Assembly: GCA_027073795.1 (NCBI GenBank)
Contig: JALTEW010000111.1
Location: 5,269-10,317 of the forward strand
Direction: 5' to 3'
DNA from: a bacterium
GTDB taxonomy: Bacteria > Desulfobacterota > S145-22
DNA length: 5,049 nt
Shown in pieces: positions 1 to 5,049 of this stretch. A program made the translations under genes and the position numbers. The first letter of the stretch is position 1. Each line of letters starts with the position of its first letter. The notes below the pieces were generated by a model. That model was given only the letters and a program-made list of their open reading frames with translations, had not been told where the DNA came from and made no database searches.

Positions 1-1007
1 CCGGTCGCAGTAAGGTGCCTCGGAAATCCGTCATGCTTACCTTCGATGATGGGTACTTAGACAATTGGGTCTACGTCTTCCCTATTCTCAAAAAATACGG
101 GGCAAAAGGAACTATCTTCGTAAACCCAGAGTTTGTGGACCCGGCACCGGTTCCCCGCCCCACTTCCGATGATGTCCAGGCGGGGAAAATTTCGGCCGAC
201 CGCCTCAGGATAATTGGGTTCTTAAGCTGGGCCGAGATGCAGGCAATGGAGGCATCGGGCCTTGTCGATATCCAGTCGCATGCTTTCACTCATACATGGT
301 ATTTTGCAGGACCAAAGGTAAAAGACTTTCACCGCCCCGGGGATAAGCATTATCCTTGGTTAGCTTGGAACCTATGGCCGGAACGGAAACCATTTTACAT
401 GACAGAGGACCAGAGCGGCTTCGTCTCACCGGGTACACCTATCTATGAACACGAAGTGTCCCTTACATGCCGCATGTATTTTCCGCCCAAGTCTGTATCG
501 ATCGGTGTAGTTGACTTTGTCTCGGAAAACGGCGGCCTTGATTTTTTCTTCGTAAATGGATGGAAAGAAAAGCTCCGAGCGCACCACGCCAGGCTTATGA
601 AACGTTACGAGAACGAGGCACGTTATGAAACTGAATGCGAATATAAGTCAAGAGTAATGTGGGAGCTTCAGGAATCGAAAAGATTGATCGAGGAAAACCT
701 TGGTAAATGTGTAAAATACATCTGTTGGCCTGGTGGGGGGTACAACGAAGCAGTCCTCACCCTTGCACGGGAAGCGGGATATCGCGCCTGGACGCTTAGT
801 TCCAGGGATCAGACTAATTTCCGAAATATTCCTGGTGCGAATCCAGAACAAATAAAGCGCGTGGGAAGTTTCTCTCGATACCGGGTCCCTGGAGGACGGT
901 ATTTTCTATACGGGATAGAGCGTCATAAGGGTTCGTTATTTTACAAATGGCTTGGGCGTACTCTTGTTGTCGGGGCATGGCTCCGTGATCTGGTGAGGGG
1001 GAAATGA
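1..1007 (+). CDS. Polysaccharide deacetylase family protein (NodB homology), 5' end outside the window
   Basis: Predicted metal-dependent carbohydrate esterase (CE4/NodB fold) that removes acetyl groups from a polysaccharide or its precursor. Residues are numbered from the GTG at 15. Motif 1 is TFDDG at 9-13, with D11 the likely catalytic base and D12 a metal ligand. Motif 2 is SHAFTH at 88-93, with H89 and H93 as the other ligands. The later WPGGGYN at 238-244 matches motif 3. About 145 residues separate motifs 2 and 3, much more than in compact NodB domains. This insert (about 94-237) is rich in aromatic and charged residues and looks like a family-specific insertion. The frame is open to the left edge with no stop, and GTG at 15 lies only nine codons before the catalytic motif, so the true start is probably upstream and any signal peptide cannot be seen. 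The stop overlaps the next gene's ATG (ATGA). The family is sure; the substrate is unknown. Confidence 0.88.
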   Translation, partial: GRSKVPRKSVMLTFDDGYLDNWVYVFPILKKYGAKGTIFVNPEFVDPAPVPRPTSDDVQAGKISADRLRIIGFLSWAEMQAMEASGLVDIQSHAFTHTWYFAGPKVKDFHRPGDKHYPWLAWNLWPERKPFYMTEDQSGFVSPGTPIYEHEVSLTCRMYFPPKSVSIGVVDFVSENGGLDFFFVNGWKEKLRAHHARLMKRYENEARYETECEYKSRVMWELQESKRLIEENLGKCVKYICWPGGGYNEAVLTLAREAGYRAWTLSSRDQTNFRNIPGANPEQIKRVGSFSRYRVPGGRYFLYGIERHKGSLFYKWLGRTLVVGAWLRDLVRGK

Positions 1008-2371
1008 ATCCTTTCCTTCTTCGTCACGTGGTTTTTCCTCTATATCACAATATAACTGGCACTGGTGTTATAAAGTGCTTACAGGAACTTAAAAGGAGCC
1101 AATGGTTACCTCGGGAAAAAATTATTGCTATACAACGGGAACGGCTCCGAGTTCTCCTTCACCATGCCTATGAGAACGTCACTTTTTATAGGAAACGTTT
1201 TAAAGGGGTGAGCATCCGCGCTGCTGACCTGGACGACCCAAGCATCATTAGCAGTATCCCCCTCCTCACCAAGAAAGAAATAAACGAAAACCGTGACAGC
1301 ATGATCGAGAGGAATAAGGCCGGAGGACGCCTCATCCCAAACAGCACGAGTGGTTCTACTGGGGAGGCACTGTATTTCTTCACGGACATGCGGTCGTTGG
1401 CATGCAGACGGGCTGTGGTAATAAGAAACCAGGAATGGATTGGGGTCAAGCTTGGGGACCGACGAGTCTCTCTCTGGGGTGCAGCAATGGACATCGAAAA
1501 GCTCCAGAATGTTCGTGGGCGCATCCATCGCTGGTTCAACAACTACATCATACTTTCCTCTTATGAGCTTTCTCCCAGATCTCTAAAGGAATATGTGGAC
1601 AGGCTGAACCATTTTAAGCCGGTCCTTCTTATTTCGTATCCAGGGCCACTGACGGAACTTGCCGAGTTTATGGTGGAGAATGGCCTTCGTGTCCCAAGCA
1701 TTCGAGCCATCATCTCCTCTGCCGAGACCCTGTATCCATGGCAGAAGGAGATTAGTGAGCAGGCTTTTTCCTGCCCGGTGTACAATCGCTATGGCTGCCG
1801 GGAGTTTGGGGACATTGCCCACGAATGTGAACATCGGGAGGGACTGCACATCAATGTGGACCGGGTCTTTCTTGAAATCCTTGACGATGAACTCCATCCA
1901 TGTGAACCAGGAAGACCTGGAGAGATTGTAATAACCGATCTTGACAACTACGGTATGCCTTTTATCCGATATCGTATTGGCGATCGGGGAACCCTTTATA
2001 ACCGCGCCTGTTCCTGTGGTCGAGGGTTACCACTACTCGAAGGGATTGAGGGTCGTACACTTGACGTCGTCCGCGCTCCCAATGGAAACGCCTTGGGTGG
2101 GACTTTTTGGACCCTACTTTTTAGAAGCAAGCCGGGGATAAAGACATTCCAGGTGATTCAGGAGGACATGAGGGGGATAGCGGTGCTGTATGTGCATGAT
2201 ACATCTGTGCATGACGTGCCCCTTGACTATTTCAAGAAAAAGATACGGGGAAAATGTGGTGAAAATTTTAAGGTAGATTTCCAGGAGGTGAAGCAAATCA
2301 AAAAAACCACCTCTGGAAAGACCAGGTTCGTTATCTCAAAGCTCAGGAAAATTTCTAGAATGACAGAATAA
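1004..2371 (+). CDS. PaaK/CapK-like adenylate-forming enzyme (phenylacetate-CoA ligase family)
   Basis: Member of the ANL adenylating superfamily, in the branch annotated as phenylacetate-CoA ligase, coenzyme F390 synthetase or CapK. Family members activate a carboxylate with ATP and usually transfer it to CoA. At 455 residues it is full length. The P-loop-like TSGSTGE is at 115-121, SSAE at 238-241, YGCREFGD at 263-270, YRIGD at 323-327 (the ATP-ribose aspartate would be D327), the hinge-region GR at 350-351, and a C-terminal TTSGK with K439 as the candidate adenylation lysine. C265, C275, H277 and the CSCGR pair C336/C338 form a cluster that could bind a structural metal. No membrane segment is apparent, so it is probably cytoplasmic. 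The ATG at 1004 overlaps the deacetylase stop and follows a strong purine-rich site (GAGGGGG, 995-1001), which supports this start and translational coupling. CapK-like genes recur in capsule clusters but their substrate is generally unknown. Here it may activate an acyl or amino acid group for glycan decoration (inference). Confidence 0.88.
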   Translation: MNPFLLRHVVFPLYHNITGTGVIKCLQELKRSQWLPREKIIAIQRERLRVLLHHAYENVTFYRKRFKGVSIRAADLDDPSIISSIPLLTKKEINENRDSMIERNKAGGRLIPNSTSGSTGEALYFFTDMRSLACRRAVVIRNQEWIGVKLGDRRVSLWGAAMDIEKLQNVRGRIHRWFNNYIILSSYELSPRSLKEYVDRLNHFKPVLLISYPGPLTELAEFMVENGLRVPSIRAIISSAETLYPWQKEISEQAFSCPVYNRYGCREFGDIAHECEHREGLHINVDRVFLEILDDELHPCEPGRPGEIVITDLDNYGMPFIRYRIGDRGTLYNRACSCGRGLPLLEGIEGRTLDVVRAPNGNALGGTFWTLLFRSKPGIKTFQVIQEDMRGIAVLYVHDTSVHDVPLDYFKKKIRGKCGENFKVDFQEVKQIKKTTSGKTRFVISKLRKISRMTE

Positions 2372-3306
2372 TGAGTTGCACCATGTCACACAGATATACA
2401 TACACCGTTTTTACCCCTACATACAATCGGGGCCATACCCTGCCCGAGGTTTACAAAGGTCTCAAGAAACAGACGTTTCGGGATTTCGAGTGGATTATCG
2501 TTGATGACGGCTCTACCGACGGGACGGACAAGCTCGTCGAAAAGTGGCAAGCCGAAGCAGATTTCCCTATCCGGTATTTCTGGCAGGAAAACGGGGGAAA
2601 ACACCGGGCCCGGAAGCTGGGAGTAGCCAAGGCACAGGGAGAATTCTTTTTTACTTGGGACAGCGATGACGAGTGCATACCTCAGGCCTTTGAACAGATG
2701 AAAGTCCACTGGGACGCGATTCCGGAGGAACAAAAGTCATTTTTTGCTGGGGTAACGGGCCTCTGTGCCCATAAAGACGGCACCATTGTGGGCTCCCGAT
2801 TCCCTCAAAATGTTTTCGAGTCTGATATGTTTGAGATCAGAGAACATTATCGGGTTACCGGTGAGAAGTGTGGTTTTCAGCGAACGGATGTGATGCGGGA
2901 ATTTCCTTTTCCGGAATTCGAAGGAGAACGTTTTATTACTGAAGCCGTGGTCTGGTATCGGATAGCAAGGAAGTACAAGACTCTATTTTTCAATGAGATT
3001 CTGAGAATCTATGATTATAGACCAGATGGCCTTTCTGCGACCTGGCTTCGTCACATCGTTGAGAGCCCCAGAGGTAAAGTCCTTTTTTTCAACGAATACA
3101 TGGAGATGCCTGCCATGCTTATGAACAGATTTAAAGCAGGTGTAAATTATGTCCGCTGTTCTCTGCATGCTGGGGAAGGGCTCACTACATTAGTGAAGAA
3201 AGCTACCCGACCCCTATTTGCCGTGCTCGGTATTCCTGTGGGTATCATTCTCTATCTTAAGGACAGAAAAGCATACAAGAAAAAGTATGGGAAGGCCAGT
3301 AGTTAA
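2371..3306 (+). CDS. Glycosyltransferase family 2 protein
   Basis: GT-A fold glycosyltransferase, likely transferring a sugar from a nucleotide donor to a lipid-linked glycan at the inner face of the membrane. The N-terminal strand and nucleotide-binding motif TPTYNRG is at 15-21, VDDGSTD at 44-50, NGGKHRAR at 74-81, and the metal-binding DSDD (DXD equivalent) at 97-100. An acidic candidate base lies in ITEAVVW around E191. The C-terminus has a short hydrophobic stretch (about 282-296) followed by a lysine-rich tail, suggesting peripheral membrane attachment. At 311 residues the length is normal for the family. The start overlaps the previous stop by one base (TAATG). An alternative ATG at 2383 (MSHRYTY) is possible, since neither has a clear ribosome binding site. 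It is co-directional with and tightly coupled to the adenylating enzyme, so it is probably co-transcribed. Donor, acceptor and linkage cannot be told from the sequence. Confidence 0.9.
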   Translation: MSCTMSHRYTYTVFTPTYNRGHTLPEVYKGLKKQTFRDFEWIIVDDGSTDGTDKLVEKWQAEADFPIRYFWQENGGKHRARKLGVAKAQGEFFFTWDSDDECIPQAFEQMKVHWDAIPEEQKSFFAGVTGLCAHKDGTIVGSRFPQNVFESDMFEIREHYRVTGEKCGFQRTDVMREFPFPEFEGERFITEAVVWYRIARKYKTLFFNEILRIYDYRPDGLSATWLRHIVESPRGKVLFFNEYMEMPAMLMNRFKAGVNYVRCSLHAGEGLTTLVKKATRPLFAVLGIPVGIILYLKDRKAYKKKYGKASS

Positions 3307-3368
3307 TGGACTTGTATCCTGTCGAAATGGTTCAAGAGTATATTGAATCCCAAGAGGATAAACTATAG
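3306..3368 (+). CDS. Possible 20-codon peptide coupled to the GT2 stop
   Basis: A short frame begins with an ATG that overlaps the GT2 stop codon (TAATG), the same junction used between the two preceding genes. A purine-rich site, GGAAGG at 3290-3295, lies about 10 bases upstream of the ATG. The peptide (MDLYPVEMVQ...) is acidic and hydrophilic with no recognised motif. It ends just before the terminator-like hairpin at 3378. It could be a genuine small coupled peptide, the remnant 5' end of a lost downstream gene, or chance. The length is too short to decide. Confidence 0.25.
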   Translation: MDLYPVEMVQEYIESQEDKL

Positions 3369-3377
3369 CAGATGATA

Positions 3378-3402
3378 GTCGATTTCAAATCGACCTTTCT
3401 TT
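3378..3402 (+). terminator. Candidate Rho-independent terminator after the GT2 unit
   Basis: An almost perfect palindrome, GTCGATT-TCA-AATCGAC (3378-3394), can form a 7-bp stem with a 3-base loop, followed by an interrupted T-rich tail (CTTTCTTT, 3395-3402). It lies 72 bases after the GT2 stop and 9 bases after the short frame. The stem is AT-rich and the T-run is broken by C, so it would be a weak terminator. The same 17-base palindrome could instead be an operator. Confidence 0.42.
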
Positions 3403-3408
3403 AACCCA

Positions 3409-3423
3409 TCGTCTTACAGACGA
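3409..3423. repeat. Small inverted repeat (6-bp stem, 3-base loop)
   Basis: TCGTCT-TAC-AGACGA forms a perfect 6-bp stem. It is the second of three hairpins in a row between the GT2 unit and the mobile element. No T-run follows, so it is not an obvious terminator. Its role is unknown. Confidence 0.4.
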
Positions 3424-3434
3424 GTGTTGTTCAG

Positions 3435-3453
3435 CGTATGTATAAAACATACG
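3435..3453. repeat. Inverted repeat at the mobile-element target site (7-bp stem)
   Basis: CGTATGT-ATAAA-ACATACG forms a perfect 7-bp stem with a 5-base loop. Its right arm contains most of the left copy of the 8-bp target duplication (3445-3452), and its last base is the first base of the element end. Joining 3452 to 3611 restores the same palindrome in the inferred empty site, so the hairpin probably predates the insertion. Confidence 0.5.
3445..3452. repeat. Left 8-bp target-site duplication (AAACATAC)
   Basis: AAACATAC directly abuts the left inverted end of the element and is repeated perfectly at 3603-3610 next to the right end. The next base is G on both sides, so a 9-bp duplication is equally compatible with the sequence. 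Confidence 0.7.
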
Positions 3454-3501
3454 TAACTTCTCTAATAAGTCCGGGCAAATCATATTTTGCGACTATTCAA
3501 T

Positions 3502-3526
3502 GGATTCCGGCTTTCGCCGGAATGAC
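3502..3526. repeat. Palindromic unit 1 inside the MITE-like element
   Basis: ATTCCGGC-TTTC-GCCGGAAT (3504-3523) forms an 8-bp perfect stem with a 4-base loop, flanked by GG and GAC. It is 22/25 identical to the reverse complement of unit 2. It resembles the short dispersed palindromes (REP-like) found in many copies in Gram-negative genomes. Confidence 0.75.
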
Positions 3527-3544
3527 AGGCGCTTACACCCAATC

Positions 3545-3569
3545 GTCATTCCCGCGAAGGCGGGAATCC
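3545..3569. repeat. Palindromic unit 2 inside the MITE-like element (inverted relative to unit 1)
   Basis: ATTCCCGC-GAAG-GCGGGAAT (3548-3567) forms an 8-bp perfect stem with a 4-base loop. Compared with unit 1 in the same orientation, the three differences are one loop base and two stem bases that pair with each other, so the hairpin is kept. Confidence 0.75.
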
Positions 3570-3590
3570 GGTGACTGTTACCCAGACTTA

Positions 3591-3620
3591 TTGAGAAGTT
3601 ACAAACATACGGCCTAATAT
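3591..3620 (+). promoter_or_regulatory. Possible hybrid sigma-70-type promoter spanning the right end of the element
   Basis: TTGAGA (3591-3596), inside the right inverted end, differs from TTGACA at one base. TAATAT (3615-3620), in the flanking DNA, matches TATAAT at four positions including the key second and sixth bases. The spacer is 18 bases. Transcription would start near 3627 and read into the GT4 gene with a leader of about 70 bases. The region is AT-rich, so chance matches are easy. Confidence 0.33.
3603..3610. repeat. Right 8-bp target-site duplication (AAACATAC)
   Basis: Perfect copy of 3445-3452, directly after the right inverted end. Together the two copies define the insertion boundaries to within one base. 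Confidence 0.7.
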
Positions 3621-3695
3621 ATTGAAATTTAAGTATTTATTTTTGTGCAACAAGCAAATTTGTATAGGAAACTCAGGATAGGTGTTAAATAAGGT

Positions 3696-4829
3696 ATGAA
3701 ATCACGGGTTCGAATCCTTTTCGTCATCGATTCCCTCGGTATCGGTGGGGCCGAGCGCCAGCTCGTCGAGTTGATAAAAGGCTTGGTTAGAAAAGGAGGT
3801 TACGAGATTCATCTCGTGAGTCTCTTGAGGCAGGATGTGGAATATGCTGATATCGTTACTTCCTTCGGTATTGAGGTTGTCTATTATCCCCGGCGCTACA
3901 AATATGACCTTGTCGGTCCTCTTTTTGCCCTTGTCCGATATATTCAAGAACATCGCATCGATCTCGTCCACACCTTCATGAACATGGGAAGCCTATTCGG
4001 AGGGATTGCCGCTAAAATAACCGGAAGGCCGGTGGTTTGTTCTGCTATCCGCGATGCTAAGGACGGTTCCCGACGGAAAAAATATCTCAAGCGATTTCTA
4101 TCAAAGCTTGCCGATATTTATGTTGCAAATTCGAGGGCAGGTTTTACCAACCGCTTTAGGAAAATGGAGCCCCATTTTCGGGTAGTTTACAACGGGGTTG
4201 ACTTTTCCAGATTTAATGGACCGAATGACGACCTCACTGATCTCAAGGATGAGCTTGCGATACACGGGTTCAGTCACGTGGTGGGGATGGTGGGGTCATT
4301 CTCTGAGCACAAGGATCACGAAACGCTTCTTGAAGCAATTCCAATGGTACTTAGAGCTTTTCCAAAAACGGGATTTCTTCTGATAGGCGATGGGGAAAAG
4401 CGCACCTATCTGGAGAAAATGGCAAAATCTTTCGGTGTTGAAAAGCAAATTGTTTTTGCAGGTTACAGGAAGGACGTAGATCATATCTATCCCTTTATGC
4501 ATATATGTGTTCTTCTATCGAATCCCCAAGTTCATCTCGAAGGGATCCCAAATGTTCTGATTGAGGCGATGGCTTGTGGTGTTCCGGTAATTGCATCCGA
4601 CGGAGGGGGTACAAGGGAATTCCTTATACCCGGAGTGAATGGATTGATCGTTTCGCCAAAAGATCCGGTTGCCGCAGCCTGGGCAATTAACCAACTCTTT
4701 TCGGACTATGACCGAGCAAAAGACATGGCTATGGCAGGACAACGCACCGTATATCAAATGTTTGGATTAGAAAGATACGTTAGCGAATATAAGCAGCTAT
4801 ACGAACAGCTTTTATCTTATAATGAATGA
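3696..4829 (+). CDS. Glycosyltransferase family 4 protein (GT-B fold)
   Basis: Predicted retaining glycosyltransferase using a nucleotide-sugar donor to extend a surface glycan at the cytoplasmic membrane face. The N-terminal acceptor domain (about 1-185) carries the glycine-rich loop GIGGAERQL at 15-23. The boundary motif VYNGVDFSRF is at 164-173. The C-terminal Glycos_transf_1 domain (about 190-355) has GSFSEHKDHETLLEA at 200-214, where K206 is the expected phosphate-binding lysine and the usual preceding arginine is serine (S201). The EX7E motif is E282 to E290 within EGIPNVLIEAMACGVPV, followed by SDGGGTREF at 301-309. At 377 residues the length is normal. ATG at 3696 places the first strand (RILFVID) immediately after the start, as expected, but the ribosome binding site is weak: AAGG at 3691-3694 is too close and AGG-containing sequence near 3675-3682 is distant. 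The TGA stop coincides with the apparent end of an insertion-sequence remnant, so the last residues may have been altered. Confidence 0.92.
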   Translation: MKSRVRILFVIDSLGIGGAERQLVELIKGLVRKGGYEIHLVSLLRQDVEYADIVTSFGIEVVYYPRRYKYDLVGPLFALVRYIQEHRIDLVHTFMNMGSLFGGIAAKITGRPVVCSAIRDAKDGSRRKKYLKRFLSKLADIYVANSRAGFTNRFRKMEPHFRVVYNGVDFSRFNGPNDDLTDLKDELAIHGFSHVVGMVGSFSEHKDHETLLEAIPMVLRAFPKTGFLLIGDGEKRTYLEKMAKSFGVEKQIVFAGYRKDVDHIYPFMHICVLLSNPQVHLEGIPNVLIEAMACGVPVIASDGGGTREFLIPGVNGLIVSPKDPVAAAWAINQLFSDYDRAKDMAMAGQRTVYQMFGLERYVSEYKQLYEQLLSYNE

Positions 4830-4983
4830 AGTGAAATGGACCTCGGACAGTTTAAATGCCAAGATAAGTTCGCATTTTTTCTTGTTTTTGGCATCATACT
4901 AACCTGTGTCAATTTATGGGTCTCATACATTTGCTTTGGAGTCTTGTAGCCTTAGTCTGATGAAATTGTTTCCGGTTGTACCA
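4817..4983 (-). pseudogene. C-terminal fragment of an IS3-like transposase, frameshifted
   Basis: Read on the - strand, 4983-4954 encodes WYNRKQFHQT. After two leftover bases (4953-4952), 4951 onward encodes GYKTPKQMYETHK in another frame. Joined, these give the WYNRK-x-HQ-x-GYKTP signature at the end of the DDE integrase core of IS3-type OrfB transposases. A one-base deletion in the codon between T and G (usually leucine) explains the shift. The second frame stays open to a TAA at 4817-4819, past the IS end. Upstream, the first frame meets a TAG at about 4990-4992 and the sequence toward the window edge no longer resembles the family. This is a dead remnant. An IS481-type origin is a less likely alternative, because that family shares a similar C-terminal motif. 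Confidence 0.72.
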
Positions 4984-5049
4984 GCCAAACTACAGTGGAA
5001 GAAGATATTCGTACACAAGATATAATAAGTAAGACAGTAGGAATGGAAG
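4827..5049 (-). mobile_element. Remnant of an IS3-like insertion sequence, extending past the window
   Basis: The 220 bases after the GT4 gene have no + strand gene. On the - strand they carry the degraded transposase C-terminus. The sequence starting at 4827, TGAAGTGAAATGGACC followed by TCGGACAG, has the form of IS3-family ends: it starts with TG and carries a TGGAC/GGACAG core. It is placed just beyond the transposase 3' end, as expected. The other end lies outside the window, so element length, inverted-repeat partner and target duplication cannot be checked. An imperfect long-loop inverted repeat, ATGCCAA/TTGGCAT (4856-4862 and 4888-4894), lies within it. Confidence 0.62.

Larger units (their letters stand above)
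3453..3602. mobile_element. 150-bp MITE-like element with GTAA-starting inverted ends
   Basis: The left end (3453-3475) and the reverse complement of the right end (3581-3602) agree over 22 bases, with one extra T and one C/T change in the left copy. Both start GTAACTTCTC and finish with GGG. A perfect 8-bp direct repeat flanks the element exactly. It has no coding capacity, so it would need a transposase supplied in trans. IS66-family elements are known for ends beginning GTAA and 8-bp target duplications, so an IS66-like parent is a reasonable but unproven guess. The interior contains two inverted 25-base palindromic units (3502-3526 and 3545-3569) separated by 18 bases, which makes the whole element a nested palindrome. 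It sits between the GT2 unit and the GT4 gene and disrupts neither. Confidence 0.72.
3307..3695. other. Gene-poor, palindrome-rich intergenic region with an inserted MITE-like element
   Basis: Apart from the short frame ending at 3368, this 389-base gap holds no credible gene. Left part (3369-3452): three consecutive small hairpins. Middle (3453-3602): a mobile element with inverted ends. Right part (3603-3695): AT-rich leader of the GT4 gene with a possible promoter. The gap separates the deacetylase-ligase-GT2 unit from the GT4 gene, so these are probably transcribed separately. Confidence 0.8.

Noticed and set aside
15..17. GTG at 15 as the true start of the deacetylase
   Set aside because: The frame is open upstream to the window edge, no ribosome binding site is seen, and only eight residues precede the catalytic TFDDG. 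An upstream start is more likely.
1106..1528. 140-codon open frame on the - strand, plus other overlapping frames within the ligase gene such as 1659-1931 (+)
   Set aside because: They overlap a full-length gene with clear family motifs, have no recognisable domain, and are explained as out-of-frame shadows.
3502..3569. Two similar palindromic 25-mers with an 18-base spacer, suggesting a minimal CRISPR array
   Set aside because: The units are inverted, not direct, there are only two, and they lie inside an element with terminal inverted repeats. No cas genes are present.
3643..3668. TTGTGC ... TATAGG as a promoter closer to the GT4 gene
   Set aside because: The spacer is only 14 bases and both boxes are poor, so it is weaker than the pair at 3591-3620.
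4856..4894. ATGCCAA/TTGGCAT inverted repeat with T-runs as a terminator for the GT4 gene
   Set aside because: The loop is about 25 bases and the T-runs lie inside it rather than after the stem. The stretch is better explained as the 3' part of the IS remnant.
4895..5049. Possible new + strand gene after the GT4 gene
   Set aside because: No frame of useful length begins here, and the - strand shows transposase-like residues, so the region is IS remnant.

Overview
The window is a piece of a bacterial surface-polysaccharide locus, with all genes on the + strand, interrupted and bounded by mobile DNA. Base composition is moderate. Gene starts often overlap the preceding stop. A paired palindrome of the GTCATTCCCGC...GCGGGAATCC type is present, which is common in Gram-negative environmental bacteria. 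These features suggest a Gram-negative environmental bacterium, perhaps Desulfobacterota or Nitrospirota. That placement is a weak inference, because no rRNA or phylogenetic marker is present.

Positions 1-3306 form a tightly packed operon segment. It runs from a NodB-type polysaccharide deacetylase (open at the left edge), through a PaaK/CapK-like adenylate-forming enzyme that starts in an ATGA overlap (1004-1007), to a family 2 glycosyltransferase that starts in a TAATG overlap (2369-2373). A 20-codon reading frame repeats the TAATG arrangement at 3304-3308 and may be translated. A short hairpin with a T-rich tail at 3378-3402 probably ends the unit.

Positions 3307-3695 hold no large gene but are unusually structured. 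Three small hairpins come first. They are followed by a 150-bp MITE-like element (3453-3602) with 22-23-bp imperfect inverted ends that begin GTAAC, flanked by a perfect 8-bp direct repeat (AAACATAC). Inside the element are two 25-bp units in inverted orientation, each forming its own 8-bp hairpin, and they differ by a compensated base-pair swap. The right end of the element contributes a plausible -35 box to a possible promoter for the next gene.

Positions 3696-4829 encode a GT4 (GT-B fold) glycosyltransferase as a separate transcription unit. Its stop codon coincides with the apparent end of an IS3-like insertion sequence remnant on the - strand (4827 to the window edge). That remnant carries a degraded transposase C-terminus (WYNRK...HQT, then GYKTPKQMYE after a frameshift).

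Together the genes fit assembly and modification of an exported glycan. The two glycosyltransferases would add sugars, the deacetylase would remove N- or O-acetyl groups, and the adenylating enzyme would activate an unknown carboxylate, possibly for glycan decoration. The most notable non-coding feature is the nested-palindrome element. No wholly new gene system is evident from the sequence alone.
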